A stretch of 64,000 bases of DNA, from NCBI RefSeq assembly GCF_035975855.1, contig NZ_CP109055.1, forward strand, positions 1,178,001-1,242,000, read 5' to 3'. Shown here piece by piece: positions 1 to 7,779 of the stretch. This DNA is from Streptomyces sp. NBC_01304 (lineage in GTDB: Bacteria > Actinomycetota > Actinomycetes > Streptomycetales > Streptomycetaceae). The notes beneath the pieces were generated by a model that saw nothing but the letters and a program-made list of their open reading frames with translations, was not told the origin of the DNA and made no database searches. Both the position numbers and the translations under genes were made by a program. Numbering within the stretch: position 1 is the stretch's first letter; each line of letters begins with the position of its first letter.

Positions 1-560
1 AAGCCGCGGTCCGTACGGGTGCTGCGCAGCTGCCCGAGCCGGTGCCACACCCCGGCCAGCTCGCCGGCGCCGTTCACCCGGGTCACGCCGAATCCCGCGG
101 TGGCGTCGGTCGGCTTGACGATGAAGGGGTAGCCCACGCGCGCCCCGAAGGCATCGAGCGAGGCCCGGTCGGTGACCGGCTCGCCCGGCACGGTCAGGCG
201 GCTGCCCCGCTCGGCGAGGTGCCGGCGCATCAGATGCTTGTTCCGCAGCCGCACGCTCACTTCGTACGGGGTCCCGCCGAGCCCGAGCAAGGTGTTGAGC
301 CGGGCCGCGTTGACCAGGCCGCCCTCGGCCAGGGCGACCACGGCGTCGAAGCCCCAGATCTCGTGGGCGGCCTCGGCCAGCGGGCCCACCGTGCGCCAGT
401 CCGTGTAGTCGACCATCATCAGCGCGTCGACGAGGCCGGTCTGGGCGGGGCCGATCCGTCCCTGGTGCTGGAACAGGACGATGCGCGGCCCGAGTTGCGC
501 GGCCCGCTCGACCTGGGTGCCGGTGCCGCCGATGAGCAGCACGGTGCGGTCCCCGGTCAA
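1..560 (-). CDS. ATP-grasp ligase, N-terminal part, cut by the window edge
   Basis: Reading the minus strand from position 560 gives a continuous frame to the edge. It starts with a Rossmann-like pre-ATP-grasp segment (VLLIGGTGTQVERAAQLG) and continues into the ATP-binding core (IVKPTDATAGFGVTRV), where the lysine and glycine-rich loop are typical of carboxylate-amine ligases. These enzymes activate a carboxylate as an acyl phosphate and join it to an amine. About 186 residues are visible and the C-terminal half lies outside the window. The likely start is a TTG at 560 that overlaps the stop of the upstream ATP-grasp gene by four bases (TTGA), which suggests translational coupling. An in-frame GTG at 542 is the alternative. 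The substrate is unknown; amide formation in the metabolite of this cluster is inferred from context. Confidence 0.75.
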   Translation of the reverse strand, partial: MTGDRTVLLIGGTGTQVERAAQLGPRIVLFQHQGRIGPAQTGLVDALMMVDYTDWRTVGPLAEAAHEIWGFDAVVALAEGGLVNAARLNTLLGLGGTPYEVSVRLRNKHLMRRHLAERGSRLTVPGEPVTDRASLDAFGARVGYPFIVKPTDATAGFGVTRVNGAGELAGVWHRLGQLRSTRTDRG

Positions 561-1834
561 CGTGCGGGGCCTTCCGCCGCGTCGACCGCGTAGAAGCCGT
601 CGCCGTCCAGGTAGCGCGTGGTCATGGCGTCGCGGGCCACGGTGCTCGCGTCCTCGTGGAGCAGGTAGACGCGCAGCGGGAGGGTCCAGTCGTCGACGGA
701 CCGGTGCAGGGCGGCGCCGGGGGTCACCCGGTGCAGCACGTCGTGGAAGCTTTCGAGCGCCCGGAGTTCGTCCATCTTCGGCAGGCTCACGAGGGTGCCG
801 CCGACGGGCGAGACCATGTTGATGATCCGGGCGTGCTTGAGCACTTGGTAGTCGGTGTCCCGGCGTGCGTGGAACCGTTCGGGGTCGACGCACGCCAGCA
901 CGGTCCAGTCCAGCTGGCTCTCGCCGGTCGCGGCGCCGGCGGGCACGTGCAGGTCGGCGCCGCAGATGCGGGCGCCCGTCTCGATCAGCCGCGGGCCGTG
1001 CGGGGTCAGCTTGAGTTCGGTGTGCGCGGGCCCGTTGTGGATGCCCAGGGCGTCGAGGACCTGGAGGGTGTACGCGACCAGTCGGTCCTGCTCGGGGCCG
1101 CGCCGGGGCAGCAACTCCGAGCCGGCGGGGATGTCCTGTACGCCGTTGGCGCTGAGGTGGTGCACCTTCCAGATGTCGCAGACGTGGTGCTTTCCGTCGC
1201 GGCCCACGGTGTTGACGATGTACTCGTGGCCCGCCAGGTACTCCTGCGCGAGCACGGTGTGATTGCGCTGGCCCAGGGCGTTGTCCGTGCCGATCAGGCC
1301 CTCGAACGCGGTACGCACCTGAGTCGCGTCGTGGCAGTAGGAGATGCTGTCGTTGCCCGCGCTGCTCACCGGCTTGAGGACGACGCGGCCCTCGGTCCCC
1401 GCGTACCAGCGCAGCAGGGAGCCGAGGTCGGCGGCGAGGAACTGGTCGGCGCTGGGCACTCCGGCGGCCCGGACCGTGTCGAGCATCAGGTACTTGTCGC
1501 GGCGGGCCTGGCTCAGCAGGGTGCCGTTGGTCGGCAGGCCGAGCTTCTCGCTGAGCCGGTCCGCCAGGACGACCGCGCGTTCGACGCCGGGGACCAGTGC
1601 GGTCGGCGCGTGCGCGGCAAGGGCCTCGACGGTGCGCGAGACGTCTCCCGTATGGACGATGTTGGCGCCGAAGTCGCCCGGCCTGAAGCTCGGCGCGTAG
1701 TTCGCGGGCGTATCGGGCGTGCTCTGCACGTGGACGCAGTGGTACCCCTGCGCGTGGAAGACCGGCGCGAGGCAACGGGCGCTCGCGTAGGCATCGACGA
1801 TGACGACCTTGCGGGACGCGGCCGCAGCGCTCAT
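557..1834 (-). CDS. ATP-grasp domain ligase (425 aa)
   Basis: This is a biotin-carboxylase-fold ATP-grasp ligase, which would form an amide or peptide bond through an acyl phosphate. Visible elements are an N-terminal Rossmann-like domain (VVIVDAYASARCLAPVF), the ATP-lysine strand and small loop (RVVLKPVSSAGNDSISY), and a C-terminal metal and ATP-binding region (HTELKLTPHGPRLIETGARICG) with the expected Glu and Arg. Its length is normal for stand-alone family members. I chose the ATG at 1834, preceded by AAAGAG; longer in-frame starts run into the repeat-filled gap. It is followed without a gap by a second ATP-grasp gene, and a third, circularly permuted one lies in the divergent operon, so several ligation steps are likely. 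The substrate cannot be read from sequence. Confidence 0.85.
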   Translation of the reverse strand: MSAAAASRKVVIVDAYASARCLAPVFHAQGYHCVHVQSTPDTPANYAPSFRPGDFGANIVHTGDVSRTVEALAAHAPTALVPGVERAVVLADRLSEKLGLPTNGTLLSQARRDKYLMLDTVRAAGVPSADQFLAADLGSLLRWYAGTEGRVVLKPVSSAGNDSISYCHDATQVRTAFEGLIGTDNALGQRNHTVLAQEYLAGHEYIVNTVGRDGKHHVCDIWKVHHLSANGVQDIPAGSELLPRRGPEQDRLVAYTLQVLDALGIHNGPAHTELKLTPHGPRLIETGARICGADLHVPAGAATGESQLDWTVLACVDPERFHARRDTDYQVLKHARIINMVSPVGGTLVSLPKMDELRALESFHDVLHRVTPGAALHRSVDDWTLPLRVYLLHEDASTVARDAMTTRYLDGDGFYAVDAAEGPAR

Positions 1835-1878
1835 GGCGATCTCTTTCCACCGGGTCACCGGCTGGGTGCGGAGGTTCA

Positions 1879-1941
1879 TCACTGGGGCTGTCACAGGTCC
1901 CCCCACTGGGGCTGTCGGAGGGGTGTCACTGGGGCTGTCAC
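1879..1941. repeat. Three spaced copies of a 13-bp repeat between two genes
   Basis: The unit CACTGGGGCTGTC occurs at about 1880, 1905 and 1928. The array fills most of the gap between the unrecognised gene and the ATP-grasp gene downstream of it, and the last copy overlaps the stop codon at 1938-1940. It resembles the other short arrays at gene boundaries in this window. No function is evident. Confidence 0.7.
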
Positions 1942-3035
1942 TGGTTGGTGAGGCTGACCGGATCGCCGAAGCGCATCAGGTCGCGGTAGGTCACTGCCCT
2001 GGCGTGCCGCATCATCCGCAGCGAGGCCACCGCGCTCTCGGCGTTCGGGTCGTGGCGCACGATCGAGGAGTCCGTGCCGACCTGGTCGGCGGCGACGATC
2101 ACGTGCCGCTCGATGTTGATCAGGTCGGCCTCGAGCAACGCGTCGCGGGCGAAGGCCAGTTCGGGGTCGGTGGTGATGAGCATGTCGAAGGGTTTGCAGG
2201 ACACCTTGACGAGGGTCCGCATCGCCTTGCGGAAGGCGCGGGGCTCGGGCATGACCCCGCCGCTCAGCGCCTCCGGCAGGGCCGGCGGCTGCATGGTCGG
2301 GCGGACCCGGGCGCCGTAGCACGGGGCCGACATGTCGCCGGCGTGGACCATGGCCGCCGTGAATCCGCGTACGTACATGGCGGCCTCGTGCAGGGCGTCG
2401 TGCGCCGTTTCGCGCTCGCCCGCCTTGAGCGCGGTGACGGCGCGGTTGACGGAGTCGGCCGCCGCGAGGGTGAGCATGAGGTAGAGCTGGTGGGCGATGA
2501 TCCACCGGGTCAGCTCGTCGTGGCCCGGCTCGTACAGGGTCCCGGTCCCGGCCGAGGCCGCGGTCGGGTGCTGTGCGGGCGCGCCCGGTCCGGGGTCCAG
2601 GCCTTCGAGGAGGCGGATCATCGAACAGACCTCGGCATCACGGTCGTTGAGGCCGAGCCGGGCATGCCGTATGTCGGCGAGGACCCGTGCGCCGACCGTC
2701 GTCACCTCGGACACCAGATACGGGTCGTGCAGGGGCGCCGTCCTGATCCCGAAGTAGATGTGGTGGGGGACGATCGGCTTCAGCGGCGCGGTGTCCATCG
2801 GGGGCACGACCGCCTCGATGGCCAGGCGGCGGACCTGGTCCACCGCGTCGTCCGTCGCCTTGCGCAGGACGTCGTTGGCGCCGCCCGGGTTGAGCAGCGC
2901 GGTGTGCAGGTGCCTGAGCGAGGCGGTCGCGTCGCGCAGGGCGGCCCGCACCGGTGCGGCGGGTCGGGTGCGGGCGCGCACCTCGTTGTTGGCGGGGAAG
3001 ACGACGATCGGAAGGTCGGGGCATCCAGCGGACAC
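1938..3035 (-). CDS. Unrecognised cluster protein (365 aa)
   Basis: I do not recognise the family. The protein is soluble, has no signal peptide and looks mostly helical and rich in Ala and Arg. Distinct stretches are PIVPHHIYFGI, HEAAMYVRGFTAAMVHAGDM, ARVRPTMQPP and IERHVIVAADQVGTDSS. The several His residues and the helical make-up leave room for a cofactor-binding enzyme, for example of the indoleamine-dioxygenase type, but this is a guess from texture and not a motif match. The GTG at 3035 follows AGGTGA at good spacing; a GTG at 3044 is the alternative. It sits between an aldehyde dehydrogenase-like gene and two ATP-grasp ligases on the same strand, so a biosynthetic role is the best inference. 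Confidence 0.7.
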   Translation of the reverse strand: MSAGCPDLPIVVFPANNEVRARTRPAAPVRAALRDATASLRHLHTALLNPGGANDVLRKATDDAVDQVRRLAIEAVVPPMDTAPLKPIVPHHIYFGIRTAPLHDPYLVSEVTTVGARVLADIRHARLGLNDRDAEVCSMIRLLEGLDPGPGAPAQHPTAASAGTGTLYEPGHDELTRWIIAHQLYLMLTLAAADSVNRAVTALKAGERETAHDALHEAAMYVRGFTAAMVHAGDMSAPCYGARVRPTMQPPALPEALSGGVMPEPRAFRKAMRTLVKVSCKPFDMLITTDPELAFARDALLEADLINIERHVIVAADQVGTDSSIVRHDPNAESAVASLRMMRHARAVTYRDLMRFGDPVSLTNQ

Positions 3036-3055
3036 GTAACTCACCTGTGCATTTC

Positions 3056-3127
3056 GGTAGTTGGCGGTACTTCGGTAGTTGGCGGTTCTTCGGTAATTGG
3101 CGGTTCTTCAGCAGCTGGCGGTTCGTG
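3056..3127. repeat. 18-bp tandem repeat, about four copies
   Basis: The unit GGTAGTTGGCGGTACTTC is repeated head to tail at 3056, 3074, 3092 and 3110, with the last copy degenerate. It fills the roughly 110-bp gap between the aldehyde dehydrogenase-like gene and the unrecognised gene of the leftward operon. Confidence 0.85.
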
Positions 3128-3150
3128 GAAAGGGCGGATCGAGTACGGGG

Positions 3151-4572
3151 TCATGACGTGGCGAATCCGCGGGCCTCTTTGAGGAACTGCCCGAGGTATC
3201 CGTCGTGCGGCAGGTACGGGTCCGTCCACCAGCCCGGGACCCGGCCGTGCAGGACGGTGCGGATCCCCGGGGTGTCCAGGGCCTCTTCGACGAGCGCGGT
3301 GTTGTCGGTGAGCAGGGTCAGGGCGAGCGAGTCGTCCAGCGGGGCGAGGCCGTCCGACGGCTGCCAGGGCGCCACCCATACGCAGGGGAAGGGCAGTTCC
3401 GTGCCCAGGCCCGGGTGGTCGTTGCGGTCGACGCAGAGCACGGCGGGCCGCAGCACGGCGGCGTCGCCGTCGACGACGGGCAGGGGCCCTTCGCCGGTCC
3501 CGTCCTTGTCGTAGTGGCGACGCGTCAGCTCGGGCGCGCCGCGGGCGGCACGGTCGAGGCTCGCCCGGAGGCCCGTTGCGTCCTTCAGCGAGCGGGCCGG
3601 CAGCACGGCCGCCTCCTCGGTGATCAGGTGGACCGGGAGCCTGGCCAGCCGCTCGGCGAGGGCTTCGGCCAGCACCCGGTGGTCGCCCGAGGTGAGGACC
3701 GCGGTGGCGTTGGTGCAGCGCACTCCGCCGTCCGCGGCGATCTCGGTGACCAGGTGGTCCAGCGTCGCGTCGTCGAGCGGTCCGTCGACCAGGACCTTGC
3801 TGCGGCCGGGGCCCCGCACCAAGACCCGGTCGTCGCCGCGCAGCCGGGCCACCGTGGCCTCACTGCCGTAGACGAGGGCCAGGTCGGCCGCGTGGGTCAG
3901 TGCGTCGGCGGCGCCGTGGGCGCCGGGCAGCAGGCCGATCCAGCCGGGCTCGATGCCCGCGGCGAGCAGGGCCCGCACCAGACGCAGCGGGGTGAAGGGG
4001 TCGCGCGCGCCGGGCCGTACCGCGACCCGGTAGCCCATCGCGACGGCCTGCAGCCACGCCGCGTGCGTGGCCGGGTGGTTGCTCGGCGCCACCACGGCGA
4101 GCACGGACCCGCGGCGCACCCAGCGGGCCGTGCCGCCGGCGCCGACGGGCGACTGCCTGCGGACGATCTCGGGAAGCAGCCCGCAGACCCGGCTCATACG
4201 GCCGAGCGTCCGGCGGGCCACGGCGACGGGAACCCCGGAGGCCAGCGCCTGCGTCAGGCAGTACTCCTCGGGCGTCTGGCCGCCCAGGGTGGCCTCGGCG
4301 AACAGGCGGCCCGCCGCGGCGAGGACGGTCAGCCGCTCGTCCTGGGGCATACGGGGCGCCTGGCGCATGGCCTTCGTGGTCAGCCTCGCGACGAGGGCGG
4401 GCGCCTCATGGACCGCGGCGAGCGGTGCGCCGTTCACGGCGTGCAGGACACGGGTGTCACGCGAGCCGCGCTCCTGTCCGTCGCGGAGCACCGGTACGGC
4501 CGGCAGGGACTGCAGGGACGGTACGGACGGTAGGGACTGCAGGGACAGTGCGGACGGTAGGGACAGCGACAC
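3151..4572 (-). CDS. Aldehyde dehydrogenase superfamily protein (473 aa)
   Basis: This is an NAD(P)-dependent aldehyde dehydrogenase-fold enzyme, which would oxidise an aldehyde or, run the other way, reduce an activated acyl group. The cofactor-site strand VLAVVAPSNHPATHAAW matches the usual SPxNxP region. The catalytic cysteine lies in GGVRCTNATAV (Cys286), and the C-terminal KEARGFA is typical of benzaldehyde dehydrogenase-like members. The GTG start at 4572 lies one base after the stop of the DUF362 gene (TGACGTG), so the two are tightly coupled. The first 27 residues are a Leu/Ser/Pro repeat encoded by two 27-bp repeats and are unlikely to belong to the catalytic fold. Paired with an adenylate-forming enzyme across the divergent promoter, it could reduce an acyl intermediate; this is inference. 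Confidence 0.85.
   Translation of the reverse strand: MSLSLPSALSLQSLPSVPSLQSLPAVPVLRDGQERGSRDTRVLHAVNGAPLAAVHEAPALVARLTTKAMRQAPRMPQDERLTVLAAAGRLFAEATLGGQTPEEYCLTQALASGVPVAVARRTLGRMSRVCGLLPEIVRRQSPVGAGGTARWVRRGSVLAVVAPSNHPATHAAWLQAVAMGYRVAVRPGARDPFTPLRLVRALLAAGIEPGWIGLLPGAHGAADALTHAADLALVYGSEATVARLRGDDRVLVRGPGRSKVLVDGPLDDATLDHLVTEIAADGGVRCTNATAVLTSGDHRVLAEALAERLARLPVHLITEEAAVLPARSLKDATGLRASLDRAARGAPELTRRHYDKDGTGEGPLPVVDGDAAVLRPAVLCVDRNDHPGLGTELPFPCVWVAPWQPSDGLAPLDDSLALTLLTDNTALVEEALDTPGIRTVLHGRVPGWWTDPYLPHDGYLGQFLKEARGFATS
4506..4564. repeat. 27-bp repeat, two copies, inside the aldehyde dehydrogenase N-terminus
   Basis: The units at 4506-4532 and 4533-4559 differ at only two or three positions, with a partial third copy after them. 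They encode the variants LPSVPSLQS and LPSALSLQS, so the repeat extends the protein in frame at its extreme N-terminus. Confidence 0.8.
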
Positions 4573-4573
4573 G

Positions 4574-5794
4574 TCAGACCAACTCCTCGGGTGCCGGCCA
4601 GGCCGACCTCGTGATGTCCACCGCGCCCCGGGCCGGGACACGGAACTGGGTGCGCTCCTGCTCGGTGACGGGGAGACCCATCGCGTGGCGCAGGCCGGCC
4701 GTCTGGATCGCGCGCGGCGGGCAGCCCTCCAGGTAGACGCCGGCCTCGCGGTGCTCGTACAGGGCGTTGCCCACCAGGACGACCGCGCCGCGCAGCTCGG
4801 GGAGGGTCGCGAGGGGTCCGGCGACGATGGTCAACTCGCCGGGAAATGCCAGGAGTTCGGCGCGCAGCTTGTGCAGGGCGGCGGCCAGCCAGCGGCGGCA
4901 GTCCGCGCACGCCGTGTCGGCGTACAGGTGGATGCCCTCCCTGGGCGGTATGAGGTTCACCGGGGCGCGTCGGATCGGAAAGGCGGCATCCTCGACGCGG
5001 ACGCCCCGTACCGCTATGTCGGCGAGGGTGGCCGGTCCGAGACCCCGCCGCTCGGCGTCGAGCAGATAGGCCAGTTCCCTCGGCTGTACGCCGGCGACCG
5101 TGGCAAGGACCGCGTCCAGGGCGACGGCGTTGCGCGAGGCGGCGATGACGCCGACCGGGCGGGAGGTGCCCGCCATCGGGTAGTTGCCCTCGATGACGGT
5201 GAGGGCGTCGCAGACGACGAGGTGCTGCGGACGGAGTTGGTTGAGGTCGACGATCGACTCCTCGACGCCGGCCATGTGGACGACGCGGGTGGTGAATCCG
5301 GGCAGCAGGCCGACGAGGTTCTTCATGGCGGCGGTGAGGACGACGCTGGAATGGGTGCGCAGGTGGGGTGCGCCGATGAAGAAGTCGCAGTCGGTGACGA
5401 GGTCGGGGACCGCGATCGGCACCCTCAGCGAGGTGGCACCGGGGATCTGCACCACGCGCAGCGGCCGGTCGTCGAAGCTGACGACCTGGGCGTGGCGGTG
5501 GACCGGGCTGCCTTCGAGGATGTGCTTGAGCACGTGGGTGCGTTCCGCGACGAACACCTCGGCGCCGCGCGCCGAGGCCCGTTTGGCCACGGCAAGGAGG
5601 ATGTCCGGGCTGGTGCAAAAGCCCGGTGTGCGCTGGAACATGTTGGGCTTGATGACGACCCGGTCGCCCTTGCCGACGTCGCGCAGCGGGTCGCCGAGCA
5701 GGTGCAGGGCCTCGTCGACCGCGCGGTCGACCTCAGCGGTCGTGAAGGCCGAGGCTTTGGTCAGCGCGACGGCTGTGCGGTGGTCCCCCGCCAT
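4574..5794 (-). CDS. DUF362 family protein (406 aa)
   Basis: DUF362 proteins are widespread and little characterised. The hallmark regions are present: an N-terminal VVIKPN (residues 46-51), the LTAAMKNLVGLLPG segment (153-166) and a conserved Asp/Glu-rich middle (VEESIVDLN). The C-terminal part holds CADC (296-299) followed by another Cys at 358, which could bind a metal or iron-sulfur centre. The ATG at 5794 has a strong GGGGGAG ribosome site. It is preceded by the cyclase-family gene and followed one base later by the aldehyde dehydrogenase gene. Because LarB, LarC and LarE are encoded opposite and no LarA is visible, this protein is one candidate user of the pincer cofactor. That is inference; nothing in the sequence proves it. 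Confidence 0.8.
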   Translation of the reverse strand: MAGDHRTAVALTKASAFTTAEVDRAVDEALHLLGDPLRDVGKGDRVVIKPNMFQRTPGFCTSPDILLAVAKRASARGAEVFVAERTHVLKHILEGSPVHRHAQVVSFDDRPLRVVQIPGATSLRVPIAVPDLVTDCDFFIGAPHLRTHSSVVLTAAMKNLVGLLPGFTTRVVHMAGVEESIVDLNQLRPQHLVVCDALTVIEGNYPMAGTSRPVGVIAASRNAVALDAVLATVAGVQPRELAYLLDAERRGLGPATLADIAVRGVRVEDAAFPIRRAPVNLIPPREGIHLYADTACADCRRWLAAALHKLRAELLAFPGELTIVAGPLATLPELRGAVVLVGNALYEHREAGVYLEGCPPRAIQTAGLRHAMGLPVTEQERTQFRVPARGAVDITRSAWPAPEELV

Positions 5795-5817
5795 GAGAAC
5801 TCCCCCTCCGTGCCGCT

Positions 5818-6492
5818 TCAGAACGTCGGACCGTCGAAGACGACGGCGCGCACCGGAGCGGCCTCGACGTCGGAGACCTTGATCGGCAGGGCCATCAACT
5901 GGACGACAGGCCCGGTGACTTGGTCGAGGTTCTGGATGTTCTCCAGAATCGGAATGCCCGCGCCGAGCAGCCGGCGGTGCACCTGGCCGCTGCGGTCGTC
6001 GGGACGCTCCGTGATGCAGTCCAGACCCACCAGGACGGCGCCGCTGAGCACGATCCAGTCCGCCGCGGAGAGCGTGAGGTAGGGCGGCTTGTCCCAGTAG
6101 TCGGCGCGGCCCAGATGGCGCTTGGGATGGTCGGTGCGGATCAACAGCCGGTCGCCGGGCCGCCAGCTGCCGCGCAGCGCCTTGTCCAGGTCCTCGCCGG
6201 TGACCGGGTCCAGGTCGCCCTTCCACGAGAGGTCGGCGACACAGGTGCGCCCCACGAAAGTCTCCAGGGGCACCTCGTCGATCTTCTCGCGGTCCGCGAA
6301 GAAGTGGTATCCCGATTCCACGTGCGAGCCGTTGTGCGGAAATAGGCTGAGGTCCGAGAAAGTGCGGCCACCGGGACGCGAAAGATCCGTCTGCGGTGTC
6401 ATGGCACGACGGATTTCGAATTCCGGGTACCAGGGCGCGTCAAAGGAGGGCATCCCCTCGTACCAACCCTGGCTGATATCAATCATCTTCAC
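5818..6492 (-). CDS. Cyclase / kynurenine-formamidase-like hydrolase (224 aa)
   Basis: It belongs to the metal-dependent cyclase/arylformamidase superfamily, whose members hydrolyse amides, lactones or activated acyl groups or assist cyclisations. The family's metal motif, normally HxGTHxDxP, appears as HNGSHVESGYH near residues 55-65, so the usual Thr and Asp are changed to Ser and Glu. Other family features are the opening IDISQGWYEGMPSF and the GDRLLIRTD and DCITE segments. The length is normal. I chose the GTG at 6492 because GGGGAG lies at the right distance; the ATG two codons later is possible. It is the first gene of the leftward operon, facing the DAHP synthase gene across a 199-bp divergent promoter region. 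Confidence 0.8.
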   Translation of the reverse strand: MKMIDISQGWYEGMPSFDAPWYPEFEIRRAMTPQTDLSRPGGRTFSDLSLFPHNGSHVESGYHFFADREKIDEVPLETFVGRTCVADLSWKGDLDPVTGEDLDKALRGSWRPGDRLLIRTDHPKRHLGRADYWDKPPYLTLSAADWIVLSGAVLVGLDCITERPDDRSGQVHRRLLGAGIPILENIQNLDQVTGPVVQLMALPIKVSDVEAAPVRAVVFDGPTF

Positions 6493-6691
6493 GGTCCACT
6501 CCCCTGCTCCACCGGTGAAAAGATCGCCTCGTCGGCGATACGGTGCGGCCATCAGAGCATGGTGCGTAGATCCGGAACAACGATCGCCGATTACGTTGTC
6601 AGCATCCTGCCAGCGCCCTGCCATTCATACGTGACCATGGTTAGCCTTCCGGCGAAGGAACGTGCACGACTGCCCACTTGGAAGGTGCCCC
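6493..6691. promoter_or_regulatory. Divergent promoter region of the biosynthetic cluster
   Basis: This 199-bp spacer separates the two operons and is visibly less GC-rich than the flanking genes (for example the stretch around 6580-6640). Both operons must be read out from it, so it is the natural target of the LuxR-type regulator at 17888. I do not see a convincing -35/-10 pair or a clear palindrome. Confidence 0.6.
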
Positions 6692-7747
6692 ATGATCGTT
6701 GCAATGCGTCCGCGAGCCACCCGTGAACAGCTGGAATACGTAATTGGACTTCTCCACGAAAATGGTTTGACATCTGTTTCCAGCACCATGGCGGACATCG
6801 TGATGCTCATCACCGAAGAGAGCGTGACGCCGGACATCGCCGCAACGATCGAGAAGGCTCCCGGAGTTGACCGTGTCGTCGTCGTTCCGGGCACACAACG
6901 CCTCACCAGCAGGATCTTCCGCCCGGAGGACACCCGGGTCCAGGTCGGTCCGGCGGGCGGGCCGGTCATCGGCGGGCCGGAGTTCGTGGTGATCGCGGGC
7001 CCCTGCGCGGTCGAGAGCGCGCCGCAGATGAATTCGGTGGCCGACGTGGTCGTCGCGTCCGGCGCGGTCGTCCTGCGCGGCGGAGCCTTCAAACCGCGTA
7101 CTTCTCCCTACAGCTTTCAGGGACTTGGACTCGCCGGCCTCACCCTCCTCGCCGAACAGCGGAGGCGCACGGGACTGCCGGTAGTCACCGAGGTCGTCAC
7201 GGCCGACGATGTGAAATGCGTCGCGGAGGAGAGCGACATGCTGCAGATCGGCACGCGGAACATGCAGAATTTCGATCTGCTGCGTGCGGCCGGGGAATCC
7301 GGACGGCCCGTACTTCTGAAGCGGGGCATGTCCTCGACGATCGAGGAATGGCTGCTTGCCGCCGAATACGTGATGCACGTGGGGAACAGCTCCGTCGTGC
7401 TGTGCGAGCGAGGCATCCGCAGCTATGACCGCAGCACTCGGTTCACTTTGGATCTCGGCGCCGTGGCAGAGGCAAAGCGCCTCACTCATCTGCCCGTTCT
7501 CGTCGACCCCAGCCACAGCACCGGCCGGCCCCATCTGGTCGGCCCCATGTCCCTCGCCGCCGCCTCGTGCGGTGCCGACGGCCTGCTCATCGATGTGCAC
7601 ACCGATGCCCGCAATGCGTTGTGCGACGGCAATCAGGCACTGTCCGGCGAGCAGTTCAGCACGCTGATGGAGCGGCTCAGGCCCGTCGTGGAGGCCGTGG
7701 GACGGACCCTCGCGCGGCCCCGCTCACAGTCCCTTGCCCAGGTCTGA
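6692..7747 (+). CDS. 3-deoxy-7-phosphoheptulonate synthase, type I-beta (351 aa)
   Basis: It condenses phosphoenolpyruvate and erythrose 4-phosphate to DAHP, the entry step of the shikimate pathway. The N-terminal about 85 residues form the small ferredoxin-like regulatory domain of the Thermotoga-type enzymes. The catalytic barrel follows, with GPCAVES (103-109), LRGGAFKPRTSPYSFQG and the late DPSHSTGR and DVHTDA metal-site motifs. The length suits the family. The ATG at 6692 follows GGAAGG; an ATG four codons later is possible. Streptomyces normally rely on a type II DAHP synthase for primary metabolism, so a type I-beta copy leading this operon suggests a dedicated supply of chorismate for the isochorismate synthase two genes downstream. 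Allosteric control by an aromatic product is possible because of the N-terminal domain. Confidence 0.93.
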   Translation: MIVAMRPRATREQLEYVIGLLHENGLTSVSSTMADIVMLITEESVTPDIAATIEKAPGVDRVVVVPGTQRLTSRIFRPEDTRVQVGPAGGPVIGGPEFVVIAGPCAVESAPQMNSVADVVVASGAVVLRGGAFKPRTSPYSFQGLGLAGLTLLAEQRRRTGLPVVTEVVTADDVKCVAEESDMLQIGTRNMQNFDLLRAAGESGRPVLLKRGMSSTIEEWLLAAEYVMHVGNSSVVLCERGIRSYDRSTRFTLDLGAVAEAKRLTHLPVLVDPSHSTGRPHLVGPMSLAAASCGADGLLIDVHTDARNALCDGNQALSGEQFSTLMERLRPVVEAVGRTLARPRSQSLAQV

Positions 7748-7779
7748 CCGCACGTCCGACGAGATCCCGAGGAGAGAAC

